From Chloroflexia bacterium SDU3-3 (GTDB taxonomy: Bacteria > Chloroflexota > Chloroflexia > Chloroflexales > Roseiflexaceae), in contig WBOU01000005.1 in assembly GCA_009268125.1 (NCBI GenBank), positions 310,001 to 374,000 on the forward strand: DNA of 64,000 bases, given 5' to 3'. Of this stretch, positions 44,408 to 53,738 are shown in pieces. The notes beneath the pieces were generated by a model that saw nothing but the letters and a program-made list of their open reading frames with translations, was not told the DNA's origin and searched no databases. Within the stretch, counting starts at the first letter, position 1; each line of letters begins with the position of its first letter. A program made the translations under genes and the position numbers.

Positions 44408-45090
44408 GCGCCGCGCTCGATCACGCCGATCACGGCCTCCAGCACCGCGTCCAGCCCCTCGCCGGTGGCGCAGTTGGTGAACACGAACGGCTTGCCCTGG
44501 CGCTGCACCTCGGCGTCGCGCCGCATCACATCCAGGCTGGCCCCCACGTAGGGCGCGAGGTCGGTCTTGTTAATCACCAGCAGGTCGGATGTGATAATGC
44601 CCGGGCCGCGCTTGCGCGGGATCTTGTCGCCGCCCGAGACATCGATCACGAAGATGAAGTAGCTGACCAGAGCGCGGCTAAACGTCAACGTCAGGTTGTC
44701 GCCGCCGCTCTCCAGCAGGGTCACGCGGCCATCGGGGAACTGCTCCTCTAGCTCGGCGGCGGCGGCCAGGTTCATGGTCGGGTCGTCGCGCACCGCCGTG
44801 TGGGGGCAGCAGCCCGTCTCCACACCCACCACGCGCTCGGCGGGCAGCACGCCCTCCAGGGTGCGCCGCACGTGCTGGGCGTCCTCCTGGGTGTAGATGT
44901 CGTTGGTGATCACCAGCGGCGGGTAGCCGCGCGCGATCAGCATGGGCACCAGCCGCTCGATCAGGGCCGTCTTGCCGCTGCCCACCGGGCCGCCCACGCC
45001 CACGCGGGGCGTGCTGCCGATGCCCCAGCCCATGGGCAGGGGGTCGTCGTGGGTGTGCGGGTGGGTGTGCTCGTGGTCGTGGGTGTGCAT
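44404..45090 (-). CDS. ureG: Urease accessory GTPase UreG
   Basis: 228 residues. A His-rich N-terminus ([15 protein letters not shown]) may store nickel, making up for the lack of a nearby ureE. GTPase motifs: [17 protein letters not shown] (P-loop), the Cys-Pro-His of [19 protein letters not shown] that binds the metal, [14 protein letters not shown], and NKTDL. GAGGAGAG precedes ATG 45090. Delivers Ni with GTP hydrolysis to the UreD-UreF-urease complex. Confidence 0.95.
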   Translation of the reverse strand: MHTHDHEHTHPHTHDDPLPMGWGIGSTPRVGVGGPVGSGKTALIERLVPMLIARGYPPLVITNDIYTQEDAQHVRRTLEGVLPAERVVGVETGCCPHTAVRDDPTMNLAAAAELEEQFPDGRVTLLESGGDNLTLTFSRALVSYFIFVIDVSGGDKIPRKRGPGIITSDLLVINKTDLAPYVGASLDVMRRDAEVQRQGKPFVFTNCATGEGLDAVLEAVIGVIERGA

Positions 45091-45166
45091 GGCGCTCTCC
45101 TCGTGTGGTGCCTGGGTGGGAAAACCGCGGGCGCAGGGAACACCCGCGCCCGCTCCGTGGCCCGCG

Positions 45167-46150
45167 CTACTTCTCGCCCTGGAGGTGCCGCTGGGCAAAC
45201 TTGACCTTCTCGATGGTCTGGAAGCTGCCGCCGCCCTCGTGGTGGTTGTAGTGGTAGATGCGGATGTCCTTCTCGCCCGCCCAGTGGTTGTGGGCGGCGA
45301 AGACGGTGGAGGGCGGGCAGATCTCGTCCATCAGGCCCACCGAGAACAGCGCCCGCGCCTTGGCACGCGCCGCGAAGTTCACGCCGTCGAAGTAGGAGAG
45401 CGTGGAGAACACCTGGTCCACCTGGTCGCGGTGCACCAGCAGGTAGCGCACGATCTCCTGGTAGGGGTAGCCGTCGGTGATGGCGGTGGCGCGGCGGTAG
45501 TGGCACAGGAAGGGCACATCGGGCATGGCCAGCGCCACATTGGGCGAGAGCGCGGCGGCGGCGATGCTCATGCCGCCGCCCTGGCTGCCGCCCGTCACCG
45601 CCACGCGGGCGGGGTCGATGGCCTCGTGGGCCAGCGCGGCCTCGACAGCGCGGGCGCAGTCGGTGAACAGCCGCCGGTAGTAGTAGGTCTCGGGGCTGGC
45701 CACGCCGCGCGTCATGTAGCCGGGGTGGTGGGGGTTGCTGCCCTCCGGCTCGGCGTCGCCGGTGTCGCCCACCTGCCAGCCCGAACCCTGGCCGCGCGTG
45801 TCCATCACCAGGTGCGCGAAGCCAAGCGAGGACCACAGCGTCCAGTCGGTCACAAACGCGCGCCCGCCGCCGTAGCCGATGAACTCGACCACGCAGGGCA
45901 GCTTGCCGTCGCGCTGCTTGGGCATGGTCAGCCAGCCCTTGATGCGCTGGCCGCCGTAGCCGCTGAAAGTCACGTCGTAGGCATCGATGGTGGCGAAGCG
46001 CAGGTCGCGCACCGGCTCGAACACGGGATTGAGGTCGAAGGCTCGGGCCGTGGCCAGGGTATCGCGCCAAAATGCGTCAAAATCAGCAGGCTCCTCGCGC
46101 TCGGGCAGGTAGGTGCGCAGCTGATCCAGTGGAAGGTCGAAGAACGCCAT
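45167..46150 (-). CDS. Acetylxylan esterase / cephalosporin-C deacetylase family
   Basis: 327 residues, AXE1 family. N-terminal [29 protein letters not shown] is typical. Nucleophile Ser in [19 protein letters not shown], catalytic Asp in [19 protein letters not shown] and His in [10 protein letters not shown]. No signal peptide, so it acts on imported acetylated sugars or oligosaccharides. It lies between ureG and ureF without an evident functional link. Confidence 0.92.
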   Translation of the reverse strand: MAFFDLPLDQLRTYLPEREEPADFDAFWRDTLATARAFDLNPVFEPVRDLRFATIDAYDVTFSGYGGQRIKGWLTMPKQRDGKLPCVVEFIGYGGGRAFVTDWTLWSSLGFAHLVMDTRGQGSGWQVGDTGDAEPEGSNPHHPGYMTRGVASPETYYYRRLFTDCARAVEAALAHEAIDPARVAVTGGSQGGGMSIAAAALSPNVALAMPDVPFLCHYRRATAITDGYPYQEIVRYLLVHRDQVDQVFSTLSYFDGVNFAARAKARALFSVGLMDEICPPSTVFAAHNHWAGEKDIRIYHYNHHEGGGSFQTIEKVKFAQRHLQGEK

Positions 46151-46204
46151 GGGTCACTTCTTTCTTCTGGCGAATGCGGACGGCGCTATGATACCACGGA
46201 CGAG

Positions 46205-46285
46205 AGGGCTTTTCACCACCAAGGCTCCAAGCGAGCACAAGAAACCTTTACCACGAAGACGCGAAGGCACGAAGGGAAAACCGAT
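46205..46285 (+). repeat. R2 short-period repeats
   Basis: Two adjoining arrays: TCACCACCAAGGCTCCAAGC and TACCACGAAGACGCGAAGGC. They are part of the 46151-47306 gene-free block, which consists almost wholly of repeats. Confidence 0.8.
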
Positions 46286-46362
46286 TTGCCACCTCCACGA
46301 CAAGCAGCAAAAGGGTAGCAGGCACAACAGACATGGCCTATGAGCCCTCGGGCAGCGCGCAG

Positions 46363-46432
46363 ATTTTTTACCACCAAGACTCCAAGAGAGCACAAAGAGC
46401 CGCTTTACCACGAAGACGCAAAGGTTCCAAGA
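46363..46432 (+). repeat. R2 short-period repeats
   Basis: Again two arrays, ACCACCAAGACTCCAAGAGA and ACCACGAAGACGCAAAGGTT, separated by about 20 bases. Confidence 0.8.
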
Positions 46433-46495
46433 TTCTCGGGCAACACACTTGCCTCTTTTGTCGCATTTATAGATGGGTTTCTATCTTTAATAGCG

Positions 46496-46553
46496 GGTCT
46501 GTGATTCAAGAGGCTCGGTCTGTGATTCAAGAGGCTCGGTCTGTGATTCAAAG
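46496..46553 (+). repeat. 21-bp tandem repeat
   Basis: A 21-base unit (beginning GTGATTCAAGAGGCTCGG) is present twice exactly plus a half copy. Confidence 0.85.
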
Positions 46554-46617
46554 ATAGATCATGTGTGTTACTGCGTAAAATACTGCTATGCGGGTATTTT
46601 TGATGATAGATCTTTGC

Positions 46618-46720
46618 GCTTGGTGGGCGCACACCCTGCACGGGCGGCGCACAGGGGCCAGCCCTTCGTAACCCCGCGAGGAAGCGTGGCCCCTCACGTG
46701 GTATCAAATTTACGCCAGCG
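46618..46720 (+). repeat. R1 dispersed repeat, partial copy C1
   Basis: The 5' half only: GCACACCCTGCACGGGCGGC, GGGGCCAGCCC, AACCCCGCGAGGAAGCG. Confidence 0.7.
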
Positions 46721-46756
46721 TTGGGCCTTTTCCCCATCAGCGATAGCGGTGGTACT

Positions 46757-46942
46757 TGTTTGGTGGGTGGATGCCCTACGCGGGCAGCGCACAGGGGCCA
46801 GCCCCTGTGAACCCCGCCAGGGGGCGTAGCCCCCTTGGAACCCCCAATTTGTAGCGTTCCTATGCTGTTCCCTGGCGGCTGGTGTTCGTGCATATGGCCA
46901 TCAAAATACTATCGGCACCTTCGCCGCATGGGCCGGGTGGGT
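46757..46942 (+). repeat. R1 dispersed repeat, copy C2 (complete)
   Basis: Closest to copy A across its whole length, including GGGTGGATGCCCTACGCGGG, GAACCCCGCCAGGGGGCG, CCCCCTTGGAACCCCCAATT and CACCTTCGCCGCATGGGC. Confidence 0.85.
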
Positions 46943-47036
46943 GAGATTCTCAACCTCACATGCGGTGCATAGCTTGGCACGCGTTCTTTCGTCATATGCC
47001 GCATCGAGAAGCCCCACACAAAAAAGTGGCACCTGT

Positions 47037-47160
47037 TGAGGGCGATGCCCCTTGGAACCCCAATGTTGAGCGTTCCTATGCTGTTTCCTGGCTGCTGGTG
47101 TTCGTGCATATGGCCAGTGTGCACGTGCGGCACCTTCGCCGCATGGGTCAGGTGAGTAGG
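47037..47160 (+). repeat. R1 dispersed repeat, partial copy D
   Basis: The 3' half: CCCCTTGGAACCCCAATG, GAGCGTTCCTATGCTG, CTGGTGTTCGTGCATATGG, CACCTTCGCCGCATGGG. Confidence 0.8.
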
Positions 47161-47174
47161 GTTGGGCATCTGCT

Positions 47175-47303
47175 CTTTCTCGGATTTTTCGCCTCTTGGA
47201 GTCTTGGAGGTAAATCGATCCCTTCGCGCCTTCGCGTCTTCGCGGTATTTGTTTTTCGCGTCTCTTGGTGTCTTGGTGGTGAATCGTTCCCCTCGCGGTA
47301 AAT
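47175..47303 (-). repeat. R2 arrays downstream of R1 copy D
   Basis: Three to four complementary-orientation arrays (CTTGGAGTCTTGGAGG, CGCCTTCGCGTCTTCGCGG, CTCTTGGTGTCTTGGTGG) end directly at the ureF stop. Confidence 0.8.
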
Positions 47304-47306
47304 CGA

Positions 47307-47993
47307 TCACGACACGAACATGTGCATGCCGCCCGCCGGGTGCTGGAATTGGGCCAGCTCGATCTCGGGCGCAAAGCCGCCGATGTCGCGCCAGTGCAGG
47401 TCGCGGCCCAGCGCGGCGGCCTGGGCCATGGCGGGGTGGGCCTGGAACAGCAGGCGCTGCCCGGCCACGTGGTCGAGCGCGCCCAGGCGGATGGCCGCGC
47501 TCACCAGGCTCACCGTGAAGCTGTGCAGCTCCACCGCCACCGCCTCGTCCTCGGCCAGCCCGGCGGCGTGGGCGGCCAGCGCCAGCGCCACGGCCTGGTG
47601 GCCGTGGGCCTGCGCGGCGCGCACGCGGCGGGCGTAGGCGGGCAGGTGCGGCCCGCCAAAAGACTCGGCGGCCAGCAGCAGCAGCCGCCCGCCGCAGCGG
47701 CGCGAGGCCAGCCGCCCCTCGCTGGCCAGCTTGGTGGCCTCCAGCCGCGCGTCGATCTGGGCCACCGTGTCCAGGTCGCCCTCGGCCAGGGCGCGGGCGC
47801 ACCAGCGGGCCGCCAGCGCGTCGCCGGGGGCGGCCACGTGCAGCACATAGCTGCGCACCACGGCGGCCACCGCGGCCTCGCCCGCCAGCCCCTGCTCGAC
47901 CAGGCGCTCCAGCCCGTGCGACTGGGTGAACATGCCGGTGGGGAAGAACGAGTCGGCCAGCTGGAGCGCGGCGAACAGCGATGCGGCGTTCAT
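47307..47993 (-). CDS. ureF: Urease accessory protein UreF
   Basis: 228 residues, all-helical. LFAALQLADSFFPTGMFTQSHGLERLVEQG at the N-terminus and the C-terminal VSLVSAAIRLGALDHVAGQRLL are typical. UreF bridges UreD and UreG in the activation complex. AAGGA precedes ATG 47993. It is separated from ureG-ureD by a repeat block and the esterase gene, on the same strand. Confidence 0.92.
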   Translation of the reverse strand: MNAASLFAALQLADSFFPTGMFTQSHGLERLVEQGLAGEAAVAAVVRSYVLHVAAPGDALAARWCARALAEGDLDTVAQIDARLEATKLASEGRLASRRCGGRLLLLAAESFGGPHLPAYARRVRAAQAHGHQAVALALAAHAAGLAEDEAVAVELHSFTVSLVSAAIRLGALDHVAGQRLLFQAHPAMAQAAALGRDLHWRDIGGFAPEIELAQFQHPAGGMHMFVS

Positions 47994-48009
47994 AGGTGTT
48001 CCTTTAGCA

Positions 48010-48112
48010 AAAAACCGCTTTACCACCAAGACTCCAAGACACCAAGAACTTGTTGGTCGTTTATGTGTGGAATGACCACTTTACCACCAAGCCGCCTAGA
48101 CGCCAAGGGTAT
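48010..48112 (+). repeat. R2 arrays upstream of ureF
   Basis: ACCACCAAGACTCCAAGACA and ACCACCAAGCCGCCTAGACG arrays. Confidence 0.8.
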
Positions 48113-48131
48113 CTTGAAGCCCAGCGTGTTA

Positions 48132-48182
48132 ACAACAAAAAAGGCTCCAAGACACCAGAGAAAACTTGGTGTCTTGGAGCCT
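48132..48182 (-). terminator. Terminator of gap made from an inverted R2 pair
   Basis: AAGGCTCCAAGACACCA (48140-48156) and its exact complement (48166-48182) form a 17-bp stem, followed on the minus strand by a run of T (TTTTTTGTTGTT). Both arms are R2 repeat sequence. Confidence 0.85.
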
Positions 48183-48203
48183 TGGTGGTTAAACCAATCG
48201 AGC

Positions 48204-49205
48204 CTAGCTGTTGGCCAGCTTGGCGGTCATCTCGGCCAGGCGCGAGGTGAAGCCGTACTCGTTGTCGTACCACGCGGCGACGGACAGGAAGTTGCTGTCC
48301 TGCACCATCGTCAGCGGCAGGTCGACGATCGACGAGTGCGACTCGCCGACGATGCGGGACGAGGCCCACTCGCCCTCCAGGATGCCCATCACGCCCTTCA
48401 GCGGGGCGGTGGCGGCGGCGGCGCGGAAGGCGTCGTTGACGGCCTGGACCGTCACGGGCTTCTCGGTGACGCAGTTCAGCTCGACGATCGAGCCGGTGCG
48501 CACCGGCACGCGGTAGGCCTTACCGGTGATGTTCAGGCCCTTGTAGATGTAGCCCAGCGCCTTGGCAGCGCCCGACGACGAGGGGATGATGTTCTCGGCG
48601 GCGGCCCAGGAGTCGCGGCGATCCTTCATCGGCTGGTCGGTGAGCGACTGGGTGTTGGTGTAGGCGTGCACCGTGGTGAACAGGCCGTACTGGATGCCGA
48701 AGTTCTCGATCAGCACCTTCACCACCGGCGCGAGGCCGTTGGTGGTGCAGCTGGCCATCGAGACGATCTTGTGCTGCTCGGGGTCGTAGGTGTCGTCGTT
48801 GATGCCGGGCAGCAGGAACGCGTCGGCGTCCTCTTTCGACTTCGAGGGGGCGGAGACCAGCACGCGCTTCGCGCCGCGGTCCAGGTGGGCCTGCGCGCCG
48901 GGGCGTGCCGTGGCGCGGCCCGTGCAGTCCACCACCAGATCGACGCCCAGCTCGCCCCAGTTCGGAAGCTCCTTCATGGCGTTGAAGTAGAGGATCTCGC
49001 GGCCACCGACGGTGATACCCGTCTCGGTGCTCGTCACATCCTCGTGCCAGCGGCCATAGTTGGAGTCGACATAGAACAGCGAGCCGAGGGTGTCGGTGTC
49101 CTTGATGTCGGAGATCGAGAACGGCGTGAACAGATTGCGCTGAAGACCGATGCGCATCAGCGTGCGACCAATGCGGCCGAAGCCGTGAATAGCAACCTTA
49201 CCCAT
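48204..49205 (-). CDS. gap: Glyceraldehyde-3-phosphate dehydrogenase, type I
   Basis: 333 residues. NAD(P)-binding AIHGFGRIGRTLMRIG at the N-terminus and the catalytic Cys in ASCTTNGLAPV (about residue 153), with the His 25-30 residues later in TVHAYTNTQSL. It catalyses the phosphorylating oxidation of glyceraldehyde 3-phosphate in glycolysis, or the reverse in gluconeogenesis. GGAGG precedes the ATG. No pgk or tpi is adjacent. NAD versus NADP preference is not clear from sequence. Confidence 0.97.
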   Translation of the reverse strand: MGKVAIHGFGRIGRTLMRIGLQRNLFTPFSISDIKDTDTLGSLFYVDSNYGRWHEDVTSTETGITVGGREILYFNAMKELPNWGELGVDLVVDCTGRATARPGAQAHLDRGAKRVLVSAPSKSKEDADAFLLPGINDDTYDPEQHKIVSMASCTTNGLAPVVKVLIENFGIQYGLFTTVHAYTNTQSLTDQPMKDRRDSWAAAENIIPSSSGAAKALGYIYKGLNITGKAYRVPVRTGSIVELNCVTEKPVTVQAVNDAFRAAAATAPLKGVMGILEGEWASSRIVGESHSSIVDLPLTMVQDSNFLSVAAWYDNEYGFTSRLAEMTAKLANS

Positions 49206-49310
49206 GGTGATCCTCCTCAGTTAGATCGGGTTGTCCAAGAATACAGCAGAGCTGCAGCTTTTCACTCCCAGAAGACGGCGACACCGCCATCGAGCATGCG
49301 CCAGCGGCGG

Positions 49311-50042
49311 CTACTCGGTGATCACGCTTAATCGCCATATTCCGTACGGATTATACATCAGGTTGTCCGGCTCCTGCAGATCGCTTGGGCCGTAGGCCAG
49401 CCGGTACGCTGGCGACTGCGGGTCGGCGCGGAAGGCGTGCCCATCCTTGAGCGGCGGGTTTTCGAGCAGCGTGTAGAGCAGGAAGGTCTGCAGCAGCTCG
49501 CCCGCCTCGTTCGGGTCGCCCGCGTGCTCGATGAGCGCGTCGGGCAGGCCGAACACGTGCATGCCAACCGAGAAAAAGCGGCTACCCTGCTGGGCAAACG
49601 TGACGTATGTGTCGAACAGTGCGGCCCCGTTGGTGCGGTGCTCGGTGAGCAGGTGCCAGTAGGCGGGGCTGTGGGCCGCGCCCGAGGTAGACACCTGGAT
49701 GGCGGAGCCGCCGGCCTGGAGCAGGCTGTCGGCCACGGTCATCATATCGCGGGCGGCGGGGGCCATACCGCCGGGGCCGATCAGGTAGAGCACAAAGGTG
49801 TGGCGCTGCAGACGCTCGGCGTCGGCGGGGGTCATCGAGTGCTGGCCCGCGAACAGGATCGCGGGGATGAGGTGCTCGTCGCGCTCGTGGATGTCGAGGC
49901 TGTAGCTCAGCTGCGTCCGCAGATCGGTGATGATATCGCCCGAAAAGAGGAAGCGGCCCTGCCGGACTATAGCGGCGACCATCTCGGCCCGCGTCGGCCA
50001 CTCGCCGGGGATCGCCAGAACAATCTGAAGCTCTTCCTGCAT
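49311..50042 (-). CDS. DUF4261-like cytoplasmic protein
   Basis: 243 residues from ATG 50042, which has AGGAAGG upstream; the open frame further up runs through an R2 remnant and is unlikely. Alpha/beta protein without signal peptide. MQEELQIVLAIPGEWPTRAEMVAAI, then GSRFFSVGMHVFGLPDALIEH and a final LAYGPSDLQEPDNLMYNPYGIWRLSV resemble the DUF4261 family, whose role is unknown. Assigned from pattern only. Confidence 0.6.
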   Translation of the reverse strand: MQEELQIVLAIPGEWPTRAEMVAAIVRQGRFLFSGDIITDLRTQLSYSLDIHERDEHLIPAILFAGQHSMTPADAERLQRHTFVLYLIGPGGMAPAARDMMTVADSLLQAGGSAIQVSTSGAAHSPAYWHLLTEHRTNGAALFDTYVTFAQQGSRFFSVGMHVFGLPDALIEHAGDPNEAGELLQTFLLYTLLENPPLKDGHAFRADPQSPAYRLAYGPSDLQEPDNLMYNPYGIWRLSVITE

Positions 50043-50190
50043 ACCTTCCTGTTTTCCACAAAGACGCGAAGCGGCGTTCCACACGCAGCCCCGCGTGATG
50101 GCTCTATTGTAGCACGCTTCACGCCAACATTCGTAGAGGTTTGGTTCCCACACGTTGCGGCGGCCCGACCGAGCGGCGGGGCGAGAAAGC

Positions 50191-50226
50191 AGCAGGCGGG
50201 TCAGGGGTGATCTGGCCCGCCTGCTG
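50191..50226. terminator. Hairpin between gap-side gene and propeller/PKD gene
   Basis: An imperfect 13-15-bp stem (AGCAGGCGGGTCA with TGGCCCGCCTGCT) downstream of the propeller/PKD gene stop on the minus strand. Confidence 0.55.
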
Positions 50227-50253
50227 ACTCCGAATAACGATATTTCTCGCTCT

Positions 50254-52518
50254 TTATTGGGGTGTATCTGTTGGATCTAGACACTTCCCTGTGCAGGGTC
50301 CTGGGTTAACACGAGTTGGTGTAAGTGTGCCTACCGGTGTACGGGTCGGTGTTTTGGTAACGGTTGGCGTCCTCGTCACAGTAAACGTTGGTGTTGTCGT
50401 CCTAGTGGATGTTGGTATAACGATTGGCGAACTTGTTACTGTGGGTGTTTTCGTCGCGGTCGGCGTGCTCGTCGCAGTCGGCGTGGGTGTGCTGGTCGGC
50501 GTGCCTACCGGTGTGGGCGTGCTGGTCGGCGTGGGCGTGCGGGTGCCGTAGCCCTCTACCACCTGCACCGGGTAGCTCGCCACGCCCACCCCGCCATCGT
50601 CGTCGGCGACCTGCAGGGTCACGGTGTAGGTGCCCACGGCGCTGAAGCTATGCGTCACAGTCAGCGCGCTGGTGACGAGCGGCTGGCTGCCATCGCCAAA
50701 ATCCCAGGTGGCAGTCAGAGCGTCGGCGCTGCCCGGGTCATCCGCCGAGCCGACGAAGAGCACCTGCTCGTTCTGGAAGGGCAGCTCTGGCTCGTTGAAG
50801 TACCACACCTCCGGCTCTACGTTCTCGACGGCCACCGTGATCGCGGCAGTCGAGGCCAGGCCATGCGCGTCGGTGATCGTGAGCGATGTGGTAAAGATGC
50901 CGTCGTCGCGGTAGGCGTGCTCGGGCCACAGCGTGTCAGTCACCACCGTGCCATCGCCCAGATCCCAGCGGTAGGCGTGGCCATCGGGGCTGTCGGTATC
51001 GGTGAGGATGCCGCTGAACATGAGCGGGTCGCCCTCGTAGCTCGTTTCCATTGGCTCGATCTGCACCTGCGGCGGCTGGGGCTGGGGCGGCACCAGGGTG
51101 AAGGGCGCGGTGGCGGGCTTGCTGCCAAGCTCTCCCAGCGAGATGCTGTAGGGGTAGTAGGCCCCGTCGATCTGCAGGTAGAGCTGCAGCTGTGTGGCGG
51201 CGCGGTCGAGGGCAAAGACCATGAAGTCCTCGCCGCGCTGCTCGGTCGCGGTGAAGGTGATCCGGCTGCCATCCGCCGTCACGCTGTCGCCGCCCTCGTA
51301 GTCGGCCCCCACCGGCTGGATGGGCGCATCCGACTGCACCCAGCCCGAGAAGGTGTGGGCGAAATCGTCGCCGGTCCAGGCCACGTGCCACAGGTAGGTC
51401 GCGGGGTCAAGCCACACATAGTAGCCCTTGTTCTCGCCGAGGGTGTAGCTGGGCTTGCCGCGCGGGTCGATCTCGACCAGTGGCGCGCTCAGCGGCCCGC
51501 TGTAGACCAGCCCAGTGTCATACGAGGCCATCCAGACGCCCTGGCCCGCATCGGCCACGATGCCGAGGATGTCGTCATCAGGCAGGGGCGTGGAGCCGCT
51601 GGCCGAGCGCTGCCATGTCGTGCGGTCAGCGGAGAGGCGGCTGGCCCCGCCGCCCAGGGTGCCAAACCAGTAGTTGCCTGCGCTGTCGATGCTAATGCTC
51701 TGCACGAAATCGCTGCTCAGGCCGCTGTTGGCGCTGGTGTAGCTGGCCCACTGCTGGTTGGCGGCATCCAGCACCAGCACGCCCGAGCCATCGGTGGCAA
51801 ACCACTTGTTGCCCGCCGCATCGACCGCGATATCCACAATGGCCTTGTTGGCCACCTGCGCGCTGGGGTCGACCGGGCTGGCGATGCTGGCCGTGGGGCG
51901 GTAGATCTGCCACGCCCCGCCGACCAGATGCGCAACCCCGTACCCGATGGTGCCGACCCACGGGCTGCCGTCGCGATCCAGCGCGATGGCGTAGATGTCG
52001 TCGCTGGGCAGGCCCGAGCTGGCGGCGGTGTAGGTGGTGGTGGTGGTGGTGGCGGTGCCGCTGATCACGCTGGTGACGCCGCCGCCGTGGGTGGCGATCC
52101 ACAGGTCGCCGTCGCGGGCGGCCAGATCCCAGGGCCGCGCCGCGCCGAGATTGGGCGGCGTGCTGGGCAGCACCGCGCCATTCGCGCCGATGTGGCTGAT
52201 GCTGCCATCGTGCGCCGCCACCCACAGGCTGCCATCGCCCGCCGGGGCCATGGCCAAGATGTCGTCGCCGAGCAGGCCGGAGCCGCTGGTGTAGGCCACC
52301 TCGGCACCCGTCTCGCGCTGCCAGGCGCGCAGGCCGCCCTTGTAGTGGCCGCTCCACACGTGCCCGGCGGCGTAGGCCACGCGCTGCACCGGCGCGTCGG
52401 TCTCCCACACGATCCAGCCGTCGGCGGCGGGCTGGGCCTGGGCGGCGCCGACCGCCAGCAGGGCGCACAGCCCCGCCGTGGCGAGGCGCAGGCTCCGGGG
52501 GTGTTGTATCTGTGGCAT
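50254..52518 (-). CDS. Secreted beta-propeller protein with PKD domains and Pro-Thr tail
   Basis: 754 residues. Signal peptide (LRLATAGLCALLAVGAAQAQP). The N-terminal 330 residues have two-component-regulator-type propeller blades (SGLLGDDILAMAPAGDGSLWVA, GLPSDDIYAIALDRDGSPWVG, GLSSDFVQSISIDSAGNYWFG). A middle domain follows, then two PKD domains (YRWDLGDGTVVTDTLWPEHAY; ATWDFGDGSQPLVTSALTVTHSF) and about 100 residues of Thr/Pro-rich spacer that may cross the cell wall, ending in CTGKCLDPTDTPQ. The start lies six bases after the PQQ gene stop, so the two are co-transcribed. Confidence 0.88.
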   Translation of the reverse strand: MPQIQHPRSLRLATAGLCALLAVGAAQAQPAADGWIVWETDAPVQRVAYAAGHVWSGHYKGGLRAWQRETGAEVAYTSGSGLLGDDILAMAPAGDGSLWVAAHDGSISHIGANGAVLPSTPPNLGAARPWDLAARDGDLWIATHGGGVTSVISGTATTTTTTYTAASSGLPSDDIYAIALDRDGSPWVGTIGYGVAHLVGGAWQIYRPTASIASPVDPSAQVANKAIVDIAVDAAGNKWFATDGSGVLVLDAANQQWASYTSANSGLSSDFVQSISIDSAGNYWFGTLGGGASRLSADRTTWQRSASGSTPLPDDDILGIVADAGQGVWMASYDTGLVYSGPLSAPLVEIDPRGKPSYTLGENKGYYVWLDPATYLWHVAWTGDDFAHTFSGWVQSDAPIQPVGADYEGGDSVTADGSRITFTATEQRGEDFMVFALDRAATQLQLYLQIDGAYYPYSISLGELGSKPATAPFTLVPPQPQPPQVQIEPMETSYEGDPLMFSGILTDTDSPDGHAYRWDLGDGTVVTDTLWPEHAYRDDGIFTTSLTITDAHGLASTAAITVAVENVEPEVWYFNEPELPFQNEQVLFVGSADDPGSADALTATWDFGDGSQPLVTSALTVTHSFSAVGTYTVTLQVADDDGGVGVASYPVQVVEGYGTRTPTPTSTPTPVGTPTSTPTPTATSTPTATKTPTVTSSPIVIPTSTRTTTPTFTVTRTPTVTKTPTRTPVGTLTPTRVNPGPCTGKCLDPTDTPQ

Positions 52519-52524
52519 ACCAGA

Positions 52525-53664
52525 TTACCCTTCAGACTCTGAGGTTTTTGGCTTGACGCGCCGCCCGCGCGGCTTGGGTACGGGCGGGTGGGTATCGTCG
52601 GCGAAGCAGTAGTAGTAGCCATCGTGGCAACCAAACACCAGGTAGCCATCGGCGGCGGCGAGCGCGGTGCGGATCTCCCCACGGGTAGAGTAGACCCACA
52701 GCTCCTCGCCAGTACTACGATCAAGGCAGGATAGGCCATAGCTCGATGGCACGTAGAGATATGCGCCGCTCACCAATGGTGGGGCATCGTGACAGCGAAA
52801 GGCTCCCCTGCCACGAATAGTATCCCGCTCTCGCTCCCAAATAATCGCACCTGTCGCCGCATCGACACAGCTAATCCCCGCATCAGTGCCCAAATACAGC
52901 CGCTGGTCGGCCAAGGTGACGCCTGTATGCGCATTGATGCCCTGGCGCTGGGGGTGATACAGGCTCGATGGGATCGCCCAGCGCACCTGCCCTGTCCCAC
53001 GATCCAAGGCCAGCAACCGTCCACATTCGAGCGGTACATACACCGTCGTTCCATCCGCCACGATATTCCAACGAGCTTTTTCCCCAGGTTCGAGGGGGGT
53101 AGACCAGATCAGCGACCCATCGCTGGTACGCAGAGCTGCCACTTGTTGATCACAGATGCCAAAAATGACACCCTGATCTAGAGCGGGAATAAACGATTTA
53201 GACACATAGATCCCTAAATCTGCGCGCCAGCGCATGTGTTGCTGATGGATATCATAGGCATATAAATAAGACCTACGTGGTACATGAGTATCAATGAACG
53301 GTGTATGGCTAAGCCAATAGGCTATCCCTTGCTCACATAAGGGCATCATTTCCCGCACATTCTTGGTAGTCACCTGCCAAGCGGGTAGTCCATCGGCTTG
53401 ATGAAGCGCACCAATCCCATCATCATAAGCAAACATGAGTAGGCCATCGGTAAGATGCAGTATATGTCGAATCCCTGGAAATGGCCCCGTCTCATAGATG
53501 AGAGCACCCGTTTCCAACTCCATCGCAATAATCCTATTGGGTGATATATAGACACGCCCATTTTGGATTGCGGCGGTCGCCCAGTTGTAAACGCGGGTGT
53601 GGTAGCGCCATACCAAGTGCAGGGGCGGTGCAATCTCGGGAGCAACATGGTTCACAAGATTCAT
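52525..53664 (-). CDS. PQQ-type beta-propeller repeat protein, copy 2
   Basis: About 379 residues, paralogue of the gene at 29649-30773. From residue about 230 on the two proteins are almost identical (LLALDRGTGQVRWAIPSSLYH through GYLVFGCHDGYYYCFADDTH). The first 200 residues differ at many positions and are encoded by more AT-rich DNA. Start chosen at 53664 by alignment with copy 1; 53682 is an alternative. No signal peptide. It lies between a toxin-like gene and a secreted propeller/PKD gene on the same strand. Confidence 0.8.
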   Translation of the reverse strand: MNLVNHVAPEIAPPLHLVWRYHTRVYNWATAAIQNGRVYISPNRIIAMELETGALIYETGPFPGIRHILHLTDGLLMFAYDDGIGALHQADGLPAWQVTTKNVREMMPLCEQGIAYWLSHTPFIDTHVPRRSYLYAYDIHQQHMRWRADLGIYVSKSFIPALDQGVIFGICDQQVAALRTSDGSLIWSTPLEPGEKARWNIVADGTTVYVPLECGRLLALDRGTGQVRWAIPSSLYHPQRQGINAHTGVTLADQRLYLGTDAGISCVDAATGAIIWERERDTIRGRGAFRCHDAPPLVSGAYLYVPSSYGLSCLDRSTGEELWVYSTRGEIRTALAAADGYLVFGCHDGYYYCFADDTHPPVPKPRGRRVKPKTSESEG

Positions 53665-53738
53665 GTCACACATAGATATCAACCCATGGATGAATAATCT
53701 TCAGACTCATAATATACCTCATATAATATATCTCTACA

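Noticed and set aside
46151-47306. Possible CRISPR array, because of many short repeats.
   Set aside because: Units are degenerate, have no constant spacer length and no cas genes are near.
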